DNA of 64,000 bases from Levilactobacillus enshiensis (GCF_007115095.1 NZ_SULH01000012.1:1-64000), one strand, 5' to 3'. Positions 17,977 to 27,914 are shown, counted from the stretch's first letter. A program made the numbers and translations. Notes: generated by a model not told the origin, from the sequence alone.

Positions 17977-19335
17977 ATGAAAGTTACAGTTGTTGGTTGT
18001 ACACACGCAGGGACCTTTGCCATTAAACAAATCTTAGCAGAACATCCAGATGCCGAGGTTACCGTCTATGAAAAGAATGATAATATCTCGTTTCTATCTT
18101 GCGGGATTGCCCTTTATCTCGGTGGCAAGGTTGCTGATCCCCAAGGTCTATTCTACTCCAGTCCTGAAGAATTAAAGGGGCTTGGCGCCGACGTTCAAAT
18201 GAAGCATAACGTCTTGGCCATCGATCCTGATCAAAAGACGGTCACGGTCGAGGACTTATCCACTCATGAACAATCAACCGAAGCCTACGATAAACTCGTC
18301 ATGACCTCTGGTTCTTGGCCCATCATTCCTAAGATTCCCGGCATTGACGGTGATAAAGTTAAGCTCTGCAAGAACTGGAATCACGCCCAGACGTTGATTG
18401 AAGAAGCTAAGGACGCCAAACGGATCACGGTCATTGGTGCCGGCTATATTGGTGCGGAGCTGGCCGAAGCCTACTCGACGACCGGCCACGACGTCACGTT
18501 GATCGATGCCATGGATCGCGTGATGCCCAAGTACTTTGATGCCGAATTCACGAATGTGATTGAACAGGACTACCGTGATAACGGGGTTAAACTTGCCATG
18601 GGTGAAACCGTTCAAAGCTTTGATCAAAGTGGCGATGCCCTGACAATCACCACCGACAAGGGCAGCTACGAGACCGATTTAGCCATCCTATGCATTGGGT
18701 TCCGGCCAAACACAGCTCTCCTTAAGGGGAAGGTTGATATGGCCAAGAATGGGGCCATCATTACGGATGACTACATGCGGTCATCCAATCCTGACATCTT
18801 TGCCGCCGGTGACAGTGCCGCTGTTCACTACAACCCAACCCATCAAAATGCCTACATCCCATTAGCAACCAATGCTGTTCGGCAAGGTATCTTAGTGGGT
18901 AAAAACTTGGTTAAACCAACCACTAAGTACATGGGAACGCAGTCTTCTTCTGGTTTAGCCCTCTACGGTCGGACCATCGTTTCTACTGGATTGACCCTAG
19001 CTGCAGCGCAACAACAGGGTGTCAACGCTGAACAAGTTATCGTTAAGGATAACTACCGGCCAGAATTCATGCCAACCACGGAACCCGTACTGATGTCACT
19101 GGTCTTTGATCCCGCTACTCGTCGGATTTTAGGCGGTGCTTTGATGAGCAAGTATGACGTGTCCCAATCAGCCAATACCCTTTCCGTTTGTATCCAAAAT
19201 GAAAACACGATTGACGATTTAGCCATGGTCGACATGCTGTTCCAGCCAAACTTTGACCGGCCGTTCAACTACCTCAACATCTTAGCTCAAGCTGCACAGG
19301 CTAAGGCTGACAGTTTAGCTAGCGTTGAAGCTTAG
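17977..19335 (+). CDS. nox: NADH oxidase/peroxidase family flavoprotein
   Basis: 452 residues from ATG 17977 (GGGAGG 7 nt upstream). FAD-binding N-terminus VTVVGCTHAGTFA, with conserved H10 and redox-active C42 in FLSCGI. The second, NAD-binding Rossmann motif is GAGYIGAELAEAY (~150-162), and DIFAAGD binds FAD. It reduces O2 with NADH, most likely to water, and regenerates NAD+; in heterofermenters this frees acetyl phosphate for ATP. Monocistronic with a strong terminator. Peroxidase and CoA-disulfide reductase relatives share the same fold, so water-forming oxidase is the best guess, not proven. Confidence 0.9.
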   Translation: MKVTVVGCTHAGTFAIKQILAEHPDAEVTVYEKNDNISFLSCGIALYLGGKVADPQGLFYSSPEELKGLGADVQMKHNVLAIDPDQKTVTVEDLSTHEQSTEAYDKLVMTSGSWPIIPKIPGIDGDKVKLCKNWNHAQTLIEEAKDAKRITVIGAGYIGAELAEAYSTTGHDVTLIDAMDRVMPKYFDAEFTNVIEQDYRDNGVKLAMGETVQSFDQSGDALTITTDKGSYETDLAILCIGFRPNTALLKGKVDMAKNGAIITDDYMRSSNPDIFAAGDSAAVHYNPTHQNAYIPLATNAVRQGILVGKNLVKPTTKYMGTQSSSGLALYGRTIVSTGLTLAAAQQQGVNAEQVIVKDNYRPEFMPTTEPVLMSLVFDPATRRILGGALMSKYDVSQSANTLSVCIQNENTIDDLAMVDMLFQPNFDRPFNYLNILAQAAQAKADSLASVEA

Positions 19336-19400
19336 GGTTTAACGCCTGCCGTTTCTCGAAATTATTTAGATCTACCAAAACATACTAAGATATAACTCAA

Positions 19401-19448
19401 AAATCAGCGTTTTCAGAAGGACTTTCTGAAAACGCTGATTTTATTTTT
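19401..19448 (+). terminator. nox terminator
   Basis: An 18-bp perfect stem (19401-19418 with 19424-19441) with a 5-nt loop and a following T-rich run. Confidence 0.9.
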
Positions 19449-19495
19449 TGCTATTATCGTGTTTAAACGTGCGTCACCAGGCAGTTTGTTGCGCT

Positions 19496-19550
19496 TAACG
19501 TGAGAACAGAACTTATGCCAAGACCAGACATAACCCCTGTTCTCACGTTA
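19496..19550. repeat. Long unexplained stem-loop
   Basis: A perfect 14-bp outer stem (19496-19509 with 19537-19550), a symmetric 3x3 internal loop, then an inner 5-bp stem (TTATG 19513-19517 with CATAA 19530-19534). No T run follows on either strand, so it is not a normal terminator. It lies between the nox terminator and the 3' end of the WxL gene. Confidence 0.7.
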
Positions 19551-19608
19551 ATGCTCGCAAACTAACCGCCGAATGTCGCACTCCTTTTTTGGTAGATCTT
19601 GCATTTTC

Positions 19609-21735
19609 CTACGCTGGCACATCATTCAGCGTCCAGGTCAGTGTGCCCGTATACGTGCCAGCGACCGTACCACCGCTTACTTCGAGCAGGAGGCCCGTAT
19701 CGTCCGCCCAGGTATCTACGACATCCGTCATCTTATCTTCATCTGCCGCTTCCCCCTGGTGAATAGCGATTGGGGTATTTGAAATCAGCGTTTTGCCCTG
19801 TTCATCATGGTAATAGACACCACCCACAAGTCGCTGGCCCGTTGTGGAGACAAATGGGGTTCCCGTGACCTGTAACGACCACTTGGCACCTGCTTCTCGA
19901 GTATCGAGAACCTTTAACTGCCAGTCCGCTGTTCGTTTGATCCGTTGGTTAGTTCCCGTTAAATCCGTCGTGACAAAGGAACTCTTCTCAGCAACTGTAT
20001 GGAAAGTCAACTGACGCGTTACGGTAATCGTAAACTTCACCTGATTAGAAGCGTTGCCATAAGGATCATAGGCTGTGACGGTCAAGATATTCTCACCCGC
20101 CCGTAACTTTTCTCCTGGGACCACCACTTCGAACTGACCACTGGTGTTGTCGTCACCATCCGGAACCATAAAGTCTGTCAAGGCCGTACCATTCAATTGC
20201 GCTTGAATCTGCATGTCACTGTTCACGAGGTCCCCCCCGTCCGGCACCAATATTAGTCCTTTCATCGTAACGTTTTCATTTGGCTTCACCGTAGTCCCAC
20301 TCCCCGACAACGAGAGCAGGTGCAAGTCTAACGTTGGATTGAGCGTAAAGGCTACCGTATCCGCTGTAACTACCCCATTAACGGCACTAAACGTACTGCC
20401 ACTGGCGGATACGGTCACCGGCGTCTTCACATCAGCTGCTTCACCAGTAAACGAAATGGTTGCCGTCGGATTCTTTTGCGATAACGTGCGCGTCAATTTC
20501 ACATTGAGTTGATTGTCCGCTAGCTCACTGAGGTCGATGGTCTGACTCGTACCATCGGCATAGGTTACCTGAGCGTCCTGATAACGCAATTGCTCGGGCA
20601 AATTCAGGTGGGCCGTCACGTCCTGCCAGTCCTGTTTTCCAGCCACATAACTGAGTTGATAGTCCAATTGAATCGGGTCACGCCCCTTTAAGCTATCCCC
20701 ATCAGTCACAACTGCTCCGGTCCGTTGATTAGTCAATTTGGTCTTCGCTGTCGCATCCACCAAGCCTGGAATCTCTTCCATCACGACCAGATTATTTTCA
20801 TAACTTTCCCCGGTCGCCCCAGTGAACCCCCACCGAACCTGACCAGTCTGCTGCGGGTCGATCTTTGCGACATCCACGCTAACTGTGACCTGTTTACCGG
20901 ACTGCTCAACCCCCGTACTCGGATTCTTATCATCAAAGGTGTAAGTCATCTCCCGTTTCGCGGCATCCCAGTCGAGTGATAAGTGGTGCCACTCACCATT
21001 GGCTAAGAACGTGTTGCCCCCACTGATGACACCTTCATGTTTTTGCGTCGCGTAGTACCCAGAGCTATAGATTGGAAAATAGGTAACGGCGCGTTCCATT
21101 GCGTAACTGTCAGGATCTCCGGGGTAATTAGTTGCCAAGTGAGGACCATTCAGCCCCACATCAAATGAATCGGCATCGCCGGCGTTCCCATAGTTAGTCG
21201 ATGTATTCAAATGCGTGTCAAATTCCAACGCCCAACTATTTTGAATAGCCGAAGCGGCAACCTTGTCGGGTGTCGTCTGCCGCTTATCTGTGTCAACGCC
21301 CCACACCCCCAGCGTCTCACCGGAAACATTTTTCCCATAGGTCGGTGTGGCCGCCAACTTCCGGCTATCGTTTTGTAGCACAAAGGCCATGCCATCAGCT
21401 GCTTTTTTCCCCGTATTGCCAAAGTAAAGCCACATGGACGCCGACTGGTTCTGAGTGAGGTCAAAAGCATTCTCATCGGTCGACCAGAGCGCCCCAAACT
21501 GCTTCTTGCCGTTATTAACTCGAGCGGCTTGTGTGCCGGTCACGTTGGGGTTCGTCGTTGACACCACGGCGGCCGTATTGTTGGCTGTCGTTCCCGGTGT
21601 GAAAATTTGCGCTAACGAAATCCCTTGAGGAGCAGTCTTCAACGCCTGATCGTAATCGGCATCGGCTCGGCCAACATCGGCCATATGCAACATCCCTAAC
21701 CCTAGCAATATTCCTAACCATACCTTTAATCTCAT
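19609..21735 (-). CDS. WxL-domain surface protein with L-type lectin domain
   Basis: 708 residues. A signal peptide (basic MRLK, hydrophobic core, cleavage near GRADA ~24-26) shows export. Residues ~35-320 look like a bacterial legume-type lectin module (MWLYFGNTGKKAADGMAFVLQ, SWALEFDTHLN, DADSFDVG, EWHHLSLDWD). Then come Ig-like beta modules. The C-terminus has the paired WxL signature (DWQLKVLD near 595, and TLTWTLNDVP at the end), which binds peptidoglycan non-covalently. ATG with AGGAG. WxL proteins usually occur in clusters with DUF916 and small LPxTG partners; here it stands alone. Likely a carbohydrate-binding adhesin. Confidence 0.85.
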   Translation of the reverse strand: MRLKVWLGILLGLGMLHMADVGRADADYDQALKTAPQGISLAQIFTPGTTANNTAAVVSTTNPNVTGTQAARVNNGKKQFGALWSTDENAFDLTQNQSASMWLYFGNTGKKAADGMAFVLQNDSRKLAATPTYGKNVSGETLGVWGVDTDKRQTTPDKVAASAIQNSWALEFDTHLNTSTNYGNAGDADSFDVGLNGPHLATNYPGDPDSYAMERAVTYFPIYSSGYYATQKHEGVISGGNTFLANGEWHHLSLDWDAAKREMTYTFDDKNPSTGVEQSGKQVTVSVDVAKIDPQQTGQVRWGFTGATGESYENNLVVMEEIPGLVDATAKTKLTNQRTGAVVTDGDSLKGRDPIQLDYQLSYVAGKQDWQDVTAHLNLPEQLRYQDAQVTYADGTSQTIDLSELADNQLNVKLTRTLSQKNPTATISFTGEAADVKTPVTVSASGSTFSAVNGVVTADTVAFTLNPTLDLHLLSLSGSGTTVKPNENVTMKGLILVPDGGDLVNSDMQIQAQLNGTALTDFMVPDGDDNTSGQFEVVVPGEKLRAGENILTVTAYDPYGNASNQVKFTITVTRQLTFHTVAEKSSFVTTDLTGTNQRIKRTADWQLKVLDTREAGAKWSLQVTGTPFVSTTGQRLVGGVYYHDEQGKTLISNTPIAIHQGEAADEDKMTDVVDTWADDTGLLLEVSGGTVAGTYTGTLTWTLNDVPA

Positions 21736-21940
21736 CGTTATCCGCTCCTCTCCTATCTCCGTAAATGGTGTTGGGACTTAATGACGTTGGTTCGTACTCT
21801 TTTTCAACATCAGCGTATCATGATTCAAACTATCGGATGATAATTGAGCAAAAAATAACGGGAGTCATTCGAAATTTGACCGAAAAATCTGCTGCCAGTA
21901 ATCAAATAGATTGATTACCAACAACAGCTATTTTAGAACC

Positions 21941-21985
21941 AAAAAAGCCTCAACACTGATCACAGTAACGTGATTGCGTTGAGAC
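21941..21985 (-). terminator. prfC terminator
   Basis: CTCAAC/GTTGAG stem (21949-21954 with 21978-21983) followed on the minus strand by a T run. Confidence 0.75.
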
Positions 21986-22010
21986 CCATTTTTTCCATTT
22001 TAAATTAAAC

Positions 22011-23588
22011 TTACAGCTTCGACGTCAGTTCAACGTCGGGATACTTATCCTTGAACCAACGTTCTGCGAACTGGTTTTCAAATAAGAATAATGGTTCGCC
22101 ATGGCTATCCTTAACCAAGAGGTTCCGCGATGATGACATCCGTTCGTCCAATTGGTCGGGATTAATCCATCGTGCCGTCTTCTTCCCCATTGGTTCCATG
22201 ATAACTTCGGAATTATATTCGTTTTGCATCCGGAACTGGAAGACTTCAAACTGCAATTGACCCACAGCACCCAAGATGTAATCACCGGTCGAGTAGGACG
22301 TGTACAGTTGGACCGCCCCTTCTTGAACCAGTTGATTGATCCCTTTGTGGAAGGACTTCTGCTTCATGACGTTCTTAGCAGCGACCCGGACAAAGAGTTC
22401 TGGCGTAAATTGTGGTAATTTTTCAAACTTGATTTTGGACTTACCGGTGTAAATGGCATCCCCAATTTGGAAATTACCGGTATCGTACAACCCGATGATG
22501 TCCCCAGCAACCGCCGTTTCCACCGTTTCCCGCGTGTCAGCCATAAATTCCGTCACGTTGGAGAGTCGCAGTTTCTTCCCCGTCCGTTCCTGAATCACGT
22601 CCATCCCCCGGTCGAATTCGCCGGAACAGATCCGGACGAAAGCAATTCGGTCACGGTGATTGGGATTCATGTTGGCTTGAATCTTGAAGACAAAGCCAGA
22701 GAACTCTGGATCGGTTGGCGCAACATCGGTATCTTCTTCGGTGTGGTGCTTGGCCGGTTCTGGTGCATATTGGAGGTACGTTTCAAGGAACGTTTGCACC
22801 CCAAAGTTGGCCAAGGCTGACCCGAAGAAGACTGGTGTCTGGTCTCCACTGGCGATCTTGGCTTCGTCAAATTGATTACCAGCCTCACCGATCAACTCCA
22901 TGTTGTCCCGTGCATCGCGATACCAATCATCGTCCTGAATCGGGTTCGGCTCAGCTAAGTCACCATCGTCATTCAAAGGCAAGTAGCGGTGATCTTCATC
23001 TTCCGGACGGAATAAAGCCACGCGTTGATGGTAGCGGTCGTAGAGACCCTTCAATTCCTTCCCCATCCCAATTGGCCAGTTCATCGGGTAACCCTCGATG
23101 CCCAGAACATCTTCCAATTCAGCGATGAGGTCCATGGGATCACGACCATCCCGGTCCAGCTTGTTCATAAAGGTAAAGATCGGAATGCCCCGCATCTTAC
23201 AGATTTGGAACAGTTTCTTAGTCTGCGGTTCGATCCCCTTGGCGGAGTCGATGACCATGACCGCCGAGTCAACGGCCATCAACGTCCGGTACGTGTCTTC
23301 GGAGAAATCCTCATGTCCGGGAGTATCTAGAATGTTGATTCGTTTACCCTGGTAGTTGAACTGCATCACGGAACTCGTCACCGAGATTCCCCGCTTCTGT
23401 TCGATTTCCATCCAGTCAGACTTGGCAAAGTTGCCGCTCTTCCGGGCCTTAACCGTACCAGCTTCACGCACAACGCCCCCAAATAACAGGAGTTGTTCGG
23501 TAATCGTCGTTTTCCCGGCGTCAGGGTGAGAGATGATGGCAAACGTTCGACGCTTAGAAACGGCGTCAGCTAAATTTTTTTCACTCAT
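22011..23588 (-). CDS. prfC: Peptide chain release factor 3
   Basis: 525 residues. A GTPase that removes RF1/RF2 from the ribosome after peptide release. G1 SHPDAGKTT, the effector region with [13 protein letters not shown]3 DTPGHED, G4 NKLD. Domains II and III follow as in EF-G but domains IV-V are absent, the usual RF3 build. ATG with GAGG about 8 nt upstream. Monocistronic. Confidence 0.96.
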   Translation of the reverse strand: MSEKNLADAVSKRRTFAIISHPDAGKTTITEQLLLFGGVVREAGTVKARKSGNFAKSDWMEIEQKRGISVTSSVMQFNYQGKRINILDTPGHEDFSEDTYRTLMAVDSAVMVIDSAKGIEPQTKKLFQICKMRGIPIFTFMNKLDRDGRDPMDLIAELEDVLGIEGYPMNWPIGMGKELKGLYDRYHQRVALFRPEDEDHRYLPLNDDGDLAEPNPIQDDDWYRDARDNMELIGEAGNQFDEAKIASGDQTPVFFGSALANFGVQTFLETYLQYAPEPAKHHTEEDTDVAPTDPEFSGFVFKIQANMNPNHRDRIAFVRICSGEFDRGMDVIQERTGKKLRLSNVTEFMADTRETVETAVAGDIIGLYDTGNFQIGDAIYTGKSKIKFEKLPQFTPELFVRVAAKNVMKQKSFHKGINQLVQEGAVQLYTSYSTGDYILGAVGQLQFEVFQFRMQNEYNSEVIMEPMGKKTARWINPDQLDERMSSSRNLLVKDSHGEPLFLFENQFAERWFKDKYPDVELTSKL

Positions 23589-23876
23589 ATAGTTTCCTCA
23601 CAAATTTTCATTTTGATTTAAGTAACAGTCTCTATCGTTTTTAAACGTAACCTTTAAATTTTAACACATCTTAGCGCTCATAACAGTTCCTCGCGACTTT
23701 TGGGTTTAGTTACAATTTATTTCGTCTTTTTTTCATAGCGGTTAAATTTTACCACATCTACGCCGACAATTCACGGTTTGTTCGCACTCGGGGCATTTCG
23801 TGGTATGATTATAAAATAGAACTTAAAGTCGGATCAGCTCTTACGGCTACCCGATGATTTAGAAACGGGTGAAACT
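23589..23876. other. Divergent intergenic region with a repeated motif
   Basis: Two near-identical stretches, about 23656-23672 and 23745-23761 (TTAAATTTTAACACATCT and TTAAATTTTACCACATCT), lie 89 bp apart in the same orientation upstream of prfC. They could be paired regulator sites or the trace of a small duplication. No gene is seen. Confidence 0.4.
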
Positions 23877-24437
23877 ATGTCGGCGTCTACTGAAGCCATT
23901 TTAATTGAAATTGTATTTGGTCTGGGAGCCCTGATCGTGATTGGTGGTCTGGTCAGTCTGATTGTGATGAAACGTCACCGTCAGTCGATGCGTCCTGCGA
24001 TGACCATCGTCCTGTGTGGTGCGGGACTGGTTATTATTGCCATTCTCCTGAACGTGCTCGTGTTTAAAACTTACGATCACGTTCGCGTGAAGAAGAACCA
24101 ATACTACGAGGCCACTAGCCTGACTACCAACATGCGGGCCTCTCTGGCTAGCAGTCGTACGGCCAATCAACCGGTCAGCACACAATCCAAGAAAGCCAGC
24201 AAGAATGTGACCTACCTGATCAAGCACCTGCATCAATCCAAGCCAGCGGTTAAGCGGGCGCAAGCCGCACAACGTGAACTGACCACGCAGAAACAGCCAG
24301 ATCTAAAATTAGTCCGCAACAATTACCGACTGATCTTAAACGGTTACTTCGCTGGCATTATTCGCCAGCCAGCAACGGCCCAGCGTGTGAGCCAACACGC
24401 CTACCACCAAGTCACGACCTACCGTCTTACAAAATAA
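23877..24437 (+). CDS. Small membrane protein of unknown function
   Basis: 186 residues, not recognised. Two N-terminal membrane segments (~6-30 and ~40-62) are followed by a basic, Gln/Thr/Ala-rich extracytoplasmic or cytoplasmic tail with helical propensity. There is no lipobox or known domain. The ribosome site (GGGTGA) is weak, and the gene is followed by a strong terminator at 24436. Divergent from prfC. Confidence 0.65.
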   Translation: MSASTEAILIEIVFGLGALIVIGGLVSLIVMKRHRQSMRPAMTIVLCGAGLVIIAILLNVLVFKTYDHVRVKKNQYYEATSLTTNMRASLASSRTANQPVSTQSKKASKNVTYLIKHLHQSKPAVKRAQAAQRELTTQKQPDLKLVRNNYRLILNGYFAGIIRQPATAQRVSQHAYHQVTTYRLTK

Positions 24438-24486
24438 ACAGGTTTTGCCATTTTCCAACTCGGAATGATGACAAAACCTGTTTTTG
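24436..24486 (+). terminator. Terminator after the membrane protein gene
   Basis: AAACAGGTTTTG/CAAAACCTGTTT stem with TTTTT. It may also serve the convergent transferase gene. Confidence 0.85.
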
Positions 24487-24506
24487 TGTTTAAGGACTAC
24501 TTTTAA

Positions 24507-26531
24507 TTAGCCGTTCTTCTCAATTTGTTGAACCACATAGTTCACGATCTTCAGGGAACTAAGCCCATCGTCAATCGCACAGAAACGGTGATAGAAGTCC
24601 ATAAACTTCTGGTTATCACTCATGTCTGGCGTCTGTAGCTTCTCCGCAATCAAGTCCAATAACTGCGACTCATTATGTGCAATCTCGCCCGGCAAATCCT
24701 TTTCATAGTCTAAGTAGAAGCCCCGTAACTCGTCCTTGTACATGTGATAGTCGTACGGGTAGAACAAGATTGGTCGCTTGAGATAGGCAAAGTCGAAGAA
24801 GACGGAAGAGTAGTCCGTGATCAACATGTCACTGATCAGATACAGATCCGAAATATTGGGATGGTTGGAAAAGTCGAAGACGACCCCTTCGTACCCACTG
24901 ATATCCAGCGCATTGGAAATCAAATAATGCATCCGTAAGACCAGCACAGCGTCTTGACCAAACTTTTCACGGAATTCATCCAGTGAGAACGGCAATTCAA
25001 AGGTATACTTCCCCTTCTCAGCAAATTGATTATCGCGATAAGTTGGGGCGTATAAGACGACCTTCTTATCCAACGGAATTCCCAGCTGTTGTTTCAGGGT
25101 CACAATATCATCCGGCGTACTGTTAAGCAGTTCATCGTTTCGTGGATATCCCACCTTCAGAATCTGATTGTTAAACCCAAAGGCCGACCGGAAGATGCGC
25201 GTCGAGTAGTCATTAGGTGAGACCAATGCATCCCAGCGGTTGGCTTCCTTGACGAAGTTAGCATGGTACTTGACCGTGGTCGTTCCGGGCATGGAGACAT
25301 TTTCAATGTCCAAGCCCAGCTTCTTCAACGGGGTCCCATGCCAGGTCTGAATGTAGGTGACATAATTGGGCTTACGCACCCATGCCGGGAACCGCGCGTT
25401 ACTGATCCAGAAGCTGGCCTTTTCCAGCGTCCGGACCCACTTAGCCGTCCGCCGCACAACAAACGGAATCCCATTTTCCTTACAGAACTTCTTCTGTGAC
25501 CGGTCGATCGACCAAATAAAGTTGAAGCCGGGATAGAGTTGTGTAAATAACTGGTAAATGGCATATGGAGAGTCACTGACCTGCCGCCCACCAAAACTTT
25601 CGAAAATCAGGGTTGGCTGATCAAATGGTCGGTGTCCACGCTTAAATAAACGCCGCATGTAGACCAAATTAATCTTGTCCATCAGTAAACTAAATAATTT
25701 GGAGGCACTCCCCAACTTAGCTGGTACCCCAGCCAAACGTTGTGGCAAAGTCGGCGCCGCCATCTCTTGCACCCGAATCCCGTTGTCAAACCGCTTCTCA
25801 ATTAAGACCAATCGATGGTTGCCCGTAACGGCTTGGGTCACTTGACCGGCTAAAGACTTGGACAATACCACGCGTTGTTCAAGATCTTCGCCCGCGACAG
25901 TTGAGCGAATGAAGAGTTGCTGCGTGGTGTTAGCTGCCAAATCAGACAGCGGAATGGCTGCCGTAAATAACCCATGCAGACTCATCTTGGTAATCGGCCA
26001 CTCTGCGGAACTATCTTCCGTGACATTTTTTAGCACTAGCCGTTGATTGGTAATGGGCTGGTTGTTGATGTGGCTGGGGCCGATGATCTGTAATTGATCA
26101 TCTTGCAAGTTGATTGCATTGATTGAGAACTCATCTTCAGACTGTTGCGTATGCATATTGAACAGCGCCATTCCGTTGGCATCGCTGTTCAGCTGGTAGT
26201 AGCTGGTCAGCGTTAACTGATGCCGGTCACTGAGGTATTCACTCTCAACCTGAATCAGGCCGCGCGTCGTCTGTTGCTGAATGTTTAGGTAAAGTTCCCA
26301 GCTAAACTCGCTCTGCCCTTCCGCAGCAAACTGTAAGTCGGCGGCATTGATCCGCAACCGCACGACTTCGGAACTGACGACCTTACTGATTGGGACCGTC
26401 AATGACGCCTTCGTCTGCTTTTCCAGGAAGGTGACCGCCAAATCGTCAAACGGTTCCGGTACGTCGATCAATTCGAGTTCGAGTTCTTGTAAATTCTTTT
26501 TATGATGTAATCCAGATAAAATCGCACGCAC
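24507..26531 (-). CDS. CDP-glycerol glycerophosphotransferase (TagF/TagB-like)
   Basis: 674 residues. It transfers glycerol phosphate from CDP-glycerol in teichoic acid synthesis on the inner membrane face. The C-terminal ~370 residues carry the family motifs: IWSIDR, IQTWHGTPLKKLG, SPNDYS, VGYPRNDELL, YAPTYRD and SDMLITDYSSVFFDFAYL. The N-terminal ~280 residues are beta-rich and of unknown role, as in some long TagF-like proteins. The start is GTG at 26531 with AAGGAG 10 nt upstream. It lies 14 bp after the 295-residue unknown gene, so they form one unit, and tagD is just upstream. Whether it primes or polymerises cannot be decided from sequence. Confidence 0.87.
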   Translation of the reverse strand: MRAILSGLHHKKNLQELELELIDVPEPFDDLAVTFLEKQTKASLTVPISKVVSSEVVRLRINAADLQFAAEGQSEFSWELYLNIQQQTTRGLIQVESEYLSDRHQLTLTSYYQLNSDANGMALFNMHTQQSEDEFSINAINLQDDQLQIIGPSHINNQPITNQRLVLKNVTEDSSAEWPITKMSLHGLFTAAIPLSDLAANTTQQLFIRSTVAGEDLEQRVVLSKSLAGQVTQAVTGNHRLVLIEKRFDNGIRVQEMAAPTLPQRLAGVPAKLGSASKLFSLLMDKINLVYMRRLFKRGHRPFDQPTLIFESFGGRQVSDSPYAIYQLFTQLYPGFNFIWSIDRSQKKFCKENGIPFVVRRTAKWVRTLEKASFWISNARFPAWVRKPNYVTYIQTWHGTPLKKLGLDIENVSMPGTTTVKYHANFVKEANRWDALVSPNDYSTRIFRSAFGFNNQILKVGYPRNDELLNSTPDDIVTLKQQLGIPLDKKVVLYAPTYRDNQFAEKGKYTFELPFSLDEFREKFGQDAVLVLRMHYLISNALDISGYEGVVFDFSNHPNISDLYLISDMLITDYSSVFFDFAYLKRPILFYPYDYHMYKDELRGFYLDYEKDLPGEIAHNESQLLDLIAEKLQTPDMSDNQKFMDFYHRFCAIDDGLSSLKIVNYVVQQIEKNG

Positions 26532-26545
26532 GATGGAAAAACTCC

Positions 26546-27433
26546 TTAGTAGTTAAAAATCAGCTGGTTCGGCATTTGTGGTGAAAAGACGGCATTGACT
26601 GCCAAGTCCACGTAAAGGCGTGTGTCGGGCGTCAATAAGCGCCCGATGACGGCCTGGTAAAAGGCATAGACATCGTTGAATCGCCGGTAGTTGGAATAAG
26701 CCAGTACGCCATAGTAAGCTTCTGTCATCGTCACAATCTGCGTATGATCAACGGCCGCAGCTTCCGCCTTCGTCAGTTCTCGCTTGGTCATGTTGGCTGC
26801 AGCGGCACTCTGCTTGGCCTCAGCGAATCTCGTCGCTATCATCGCCGAAGAGTCGCTCAGATTAAGTACCTGCTCAAGCGGCCGTTCATGGCGCACAAAG
26901 CGCAGGACCGCTTCTCCCTTTTTGTTCAGGAGATAACTAGTTTGGGCAACTTCCCCCTGCATTTTTTCCACGCTAACCACTTGACCGTTCAACCCGTAGG
27001 TATCGATCTGCGTTAACTGGTCGCTATGGTACTGGCGGAGAATCATTGGCGTCTCATCATCTACCTGGCGCAATTCGGCCACCAAGTGCCCCGCGTCCAG
27101 ATACCGTTTGACTTGTTCCTGGTTGTCCGCAAATAAGCGTTCGTCAAACTGTGTTAAGTCAACCGCATGGCGTTCGCTCTCGGTCAGGGCTAACCCGGAC
27201 TCGTCTTCAAAGAGATCCGCTAACGTGACCAGATTTAAGTTTGCCACCCGATCCTCTTTTTCTGCGAGCCGGTTGAGGTACTCACGCACCGTCCACACCG
27301 CCTCAAAGTTCACCATGGCAACCAATACGCTCACGCGATGGCCCTGGTGTAAGGCTTTCATCAATTGAATCGAAAAATTGGGCTTGTGCATCCCGTCTAA
27401 GGACGTCACTAAGAAAATAATCTGTTGCTGCAT
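26546..27433 (-). CDS. Unknown protein of the teichoic acid cluster
   Basis: 295 residues, not recognised with certainty. The N-terminus (IIFLVTSLDGMHKPNFSIQLMKALHQGHRVSVLV) looks like a Rossmann start of a glycosyltransferase. The middle, with alternating Tyr/Gly beta pattern (QIDTYGLNGQVV... SYLLNKKGEAVLRFV), recalls the beta-sheet insert of TarM/TagE-like GT4 enzymes. It ends without the second, nucleotide-sugar-binding Rossmann half. It could be a half-glycosyltransferase needing a partner, or a distinct family. Position between tagD and the CDP-glycerol transferase implies a teichoic acid role by context only. Confidence 0.7.
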   Translation of the reverse strand: MQQQIIFLVTSLDGMHKPNFSIQLMKALHQGHRVSVLVAMVNFEAVWTVREYLNRLAEKEDRVANLNLVTLADLFEDESGLALTESERHAVDLTQFDERLFADNQEQVKRYLDAGHLVAELRQVDDETPMILRQYHSDQLTQIDTYGLNGQVVSVEKMQGEVAQTSYLLNKKGEAVLRFVRHERPLEQVLNLSDSSAMIATRFAEAKQSAAAANMTKRELTKAEAAAVDHTQIVTMTEAYYGVLAYSNYRRFNDVYAFYQAVIGRLLTPDTRLYVDLAVNAVFSPQMPNQLIFNY

Positions 27434-27456
27434 GCGTTTGCCTCCGTCTCCGCTCT

Positions 27457-27486
27457 AAAAAAAATCCCTAGTCTGCGACTAAGGAT
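27457..27486 (-). terminator. Terminator after tagD
   Basis: A 10-bp stem (27464-27473 with 27477-27486, one mismatch), 3-nt loop, eight T on the minus strand. It separates tagD from the two downstream genes, at least in part. Confidence 0.85.
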
Positions 27487-27497
27487 CATTGCCAACA

Positions 27498-27914
27498 CTA
27501 CTCTTCTTCCTTCCAGTCGTCTTCTTCTGACAGGCCGAGATCGTGCTTGATTTTGGTCGTGGAAATCCCTTCAGTCCGTGGCAAGTAAATAACTTCACAG
27601 TAGTCCTTCAAGAAGTCAAATTTACCCTTCCAGTCATCGCCCATCACGAAGATGTCGATGTCATTTTCTTGGACGTCGCGGATCTTCTGGTCCCAAGTCG
27701 TTTCGGGAATCACGTGATCCACGTATTTAATGGCTTCCAAAATGTACTTCCGGTCTTCGTAAGACGTGTAAGCCCGCTTTCCCTTTTCGGCGTTGAATTC
27801 GTCGGAGGAAACACAAACTGTTAAGTCGTCACCTAAGGCCTTGGCCCGCTTTAATAACCGAATGTGACCCTTATGTAACAGGTCAAACGTCCCGTACGTA
27901 ATTACTTTTTTCAT
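27498..27914 (-). CDS. tagD: Glycerol-3-phosphate cytidylyltransferase
   Basis: 138 residues. It makes CDP-glycerol from glycerol-3-phosphate and CTP. The nucleotidyltransferase motif HKGH is in TFDLLHKGHIRLL, and RTEGISTTKI is the second signature. Full length compared with Bacillus TagD. ATG with a GGAG-type site. Upstream of the CDP-glycerol transferase, to which it supplies substrate. Its acidic tail (EEDDWKEEE) is a little longer than usual. Confidence 0.96.
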   Translation of the reverse strand: MKKVITYGTFDLLHKGHIRLLKRAKALGDDLTVCVSSDEFNAEKGKRAYTSYEDRKYILEAIKYVDHVIPETTWDQKIRDVQENDIDIFVMGDDWKGKFDFLKDYCEVIYLPRTEGISTTKIKHDLGLSEEDDWKEEE

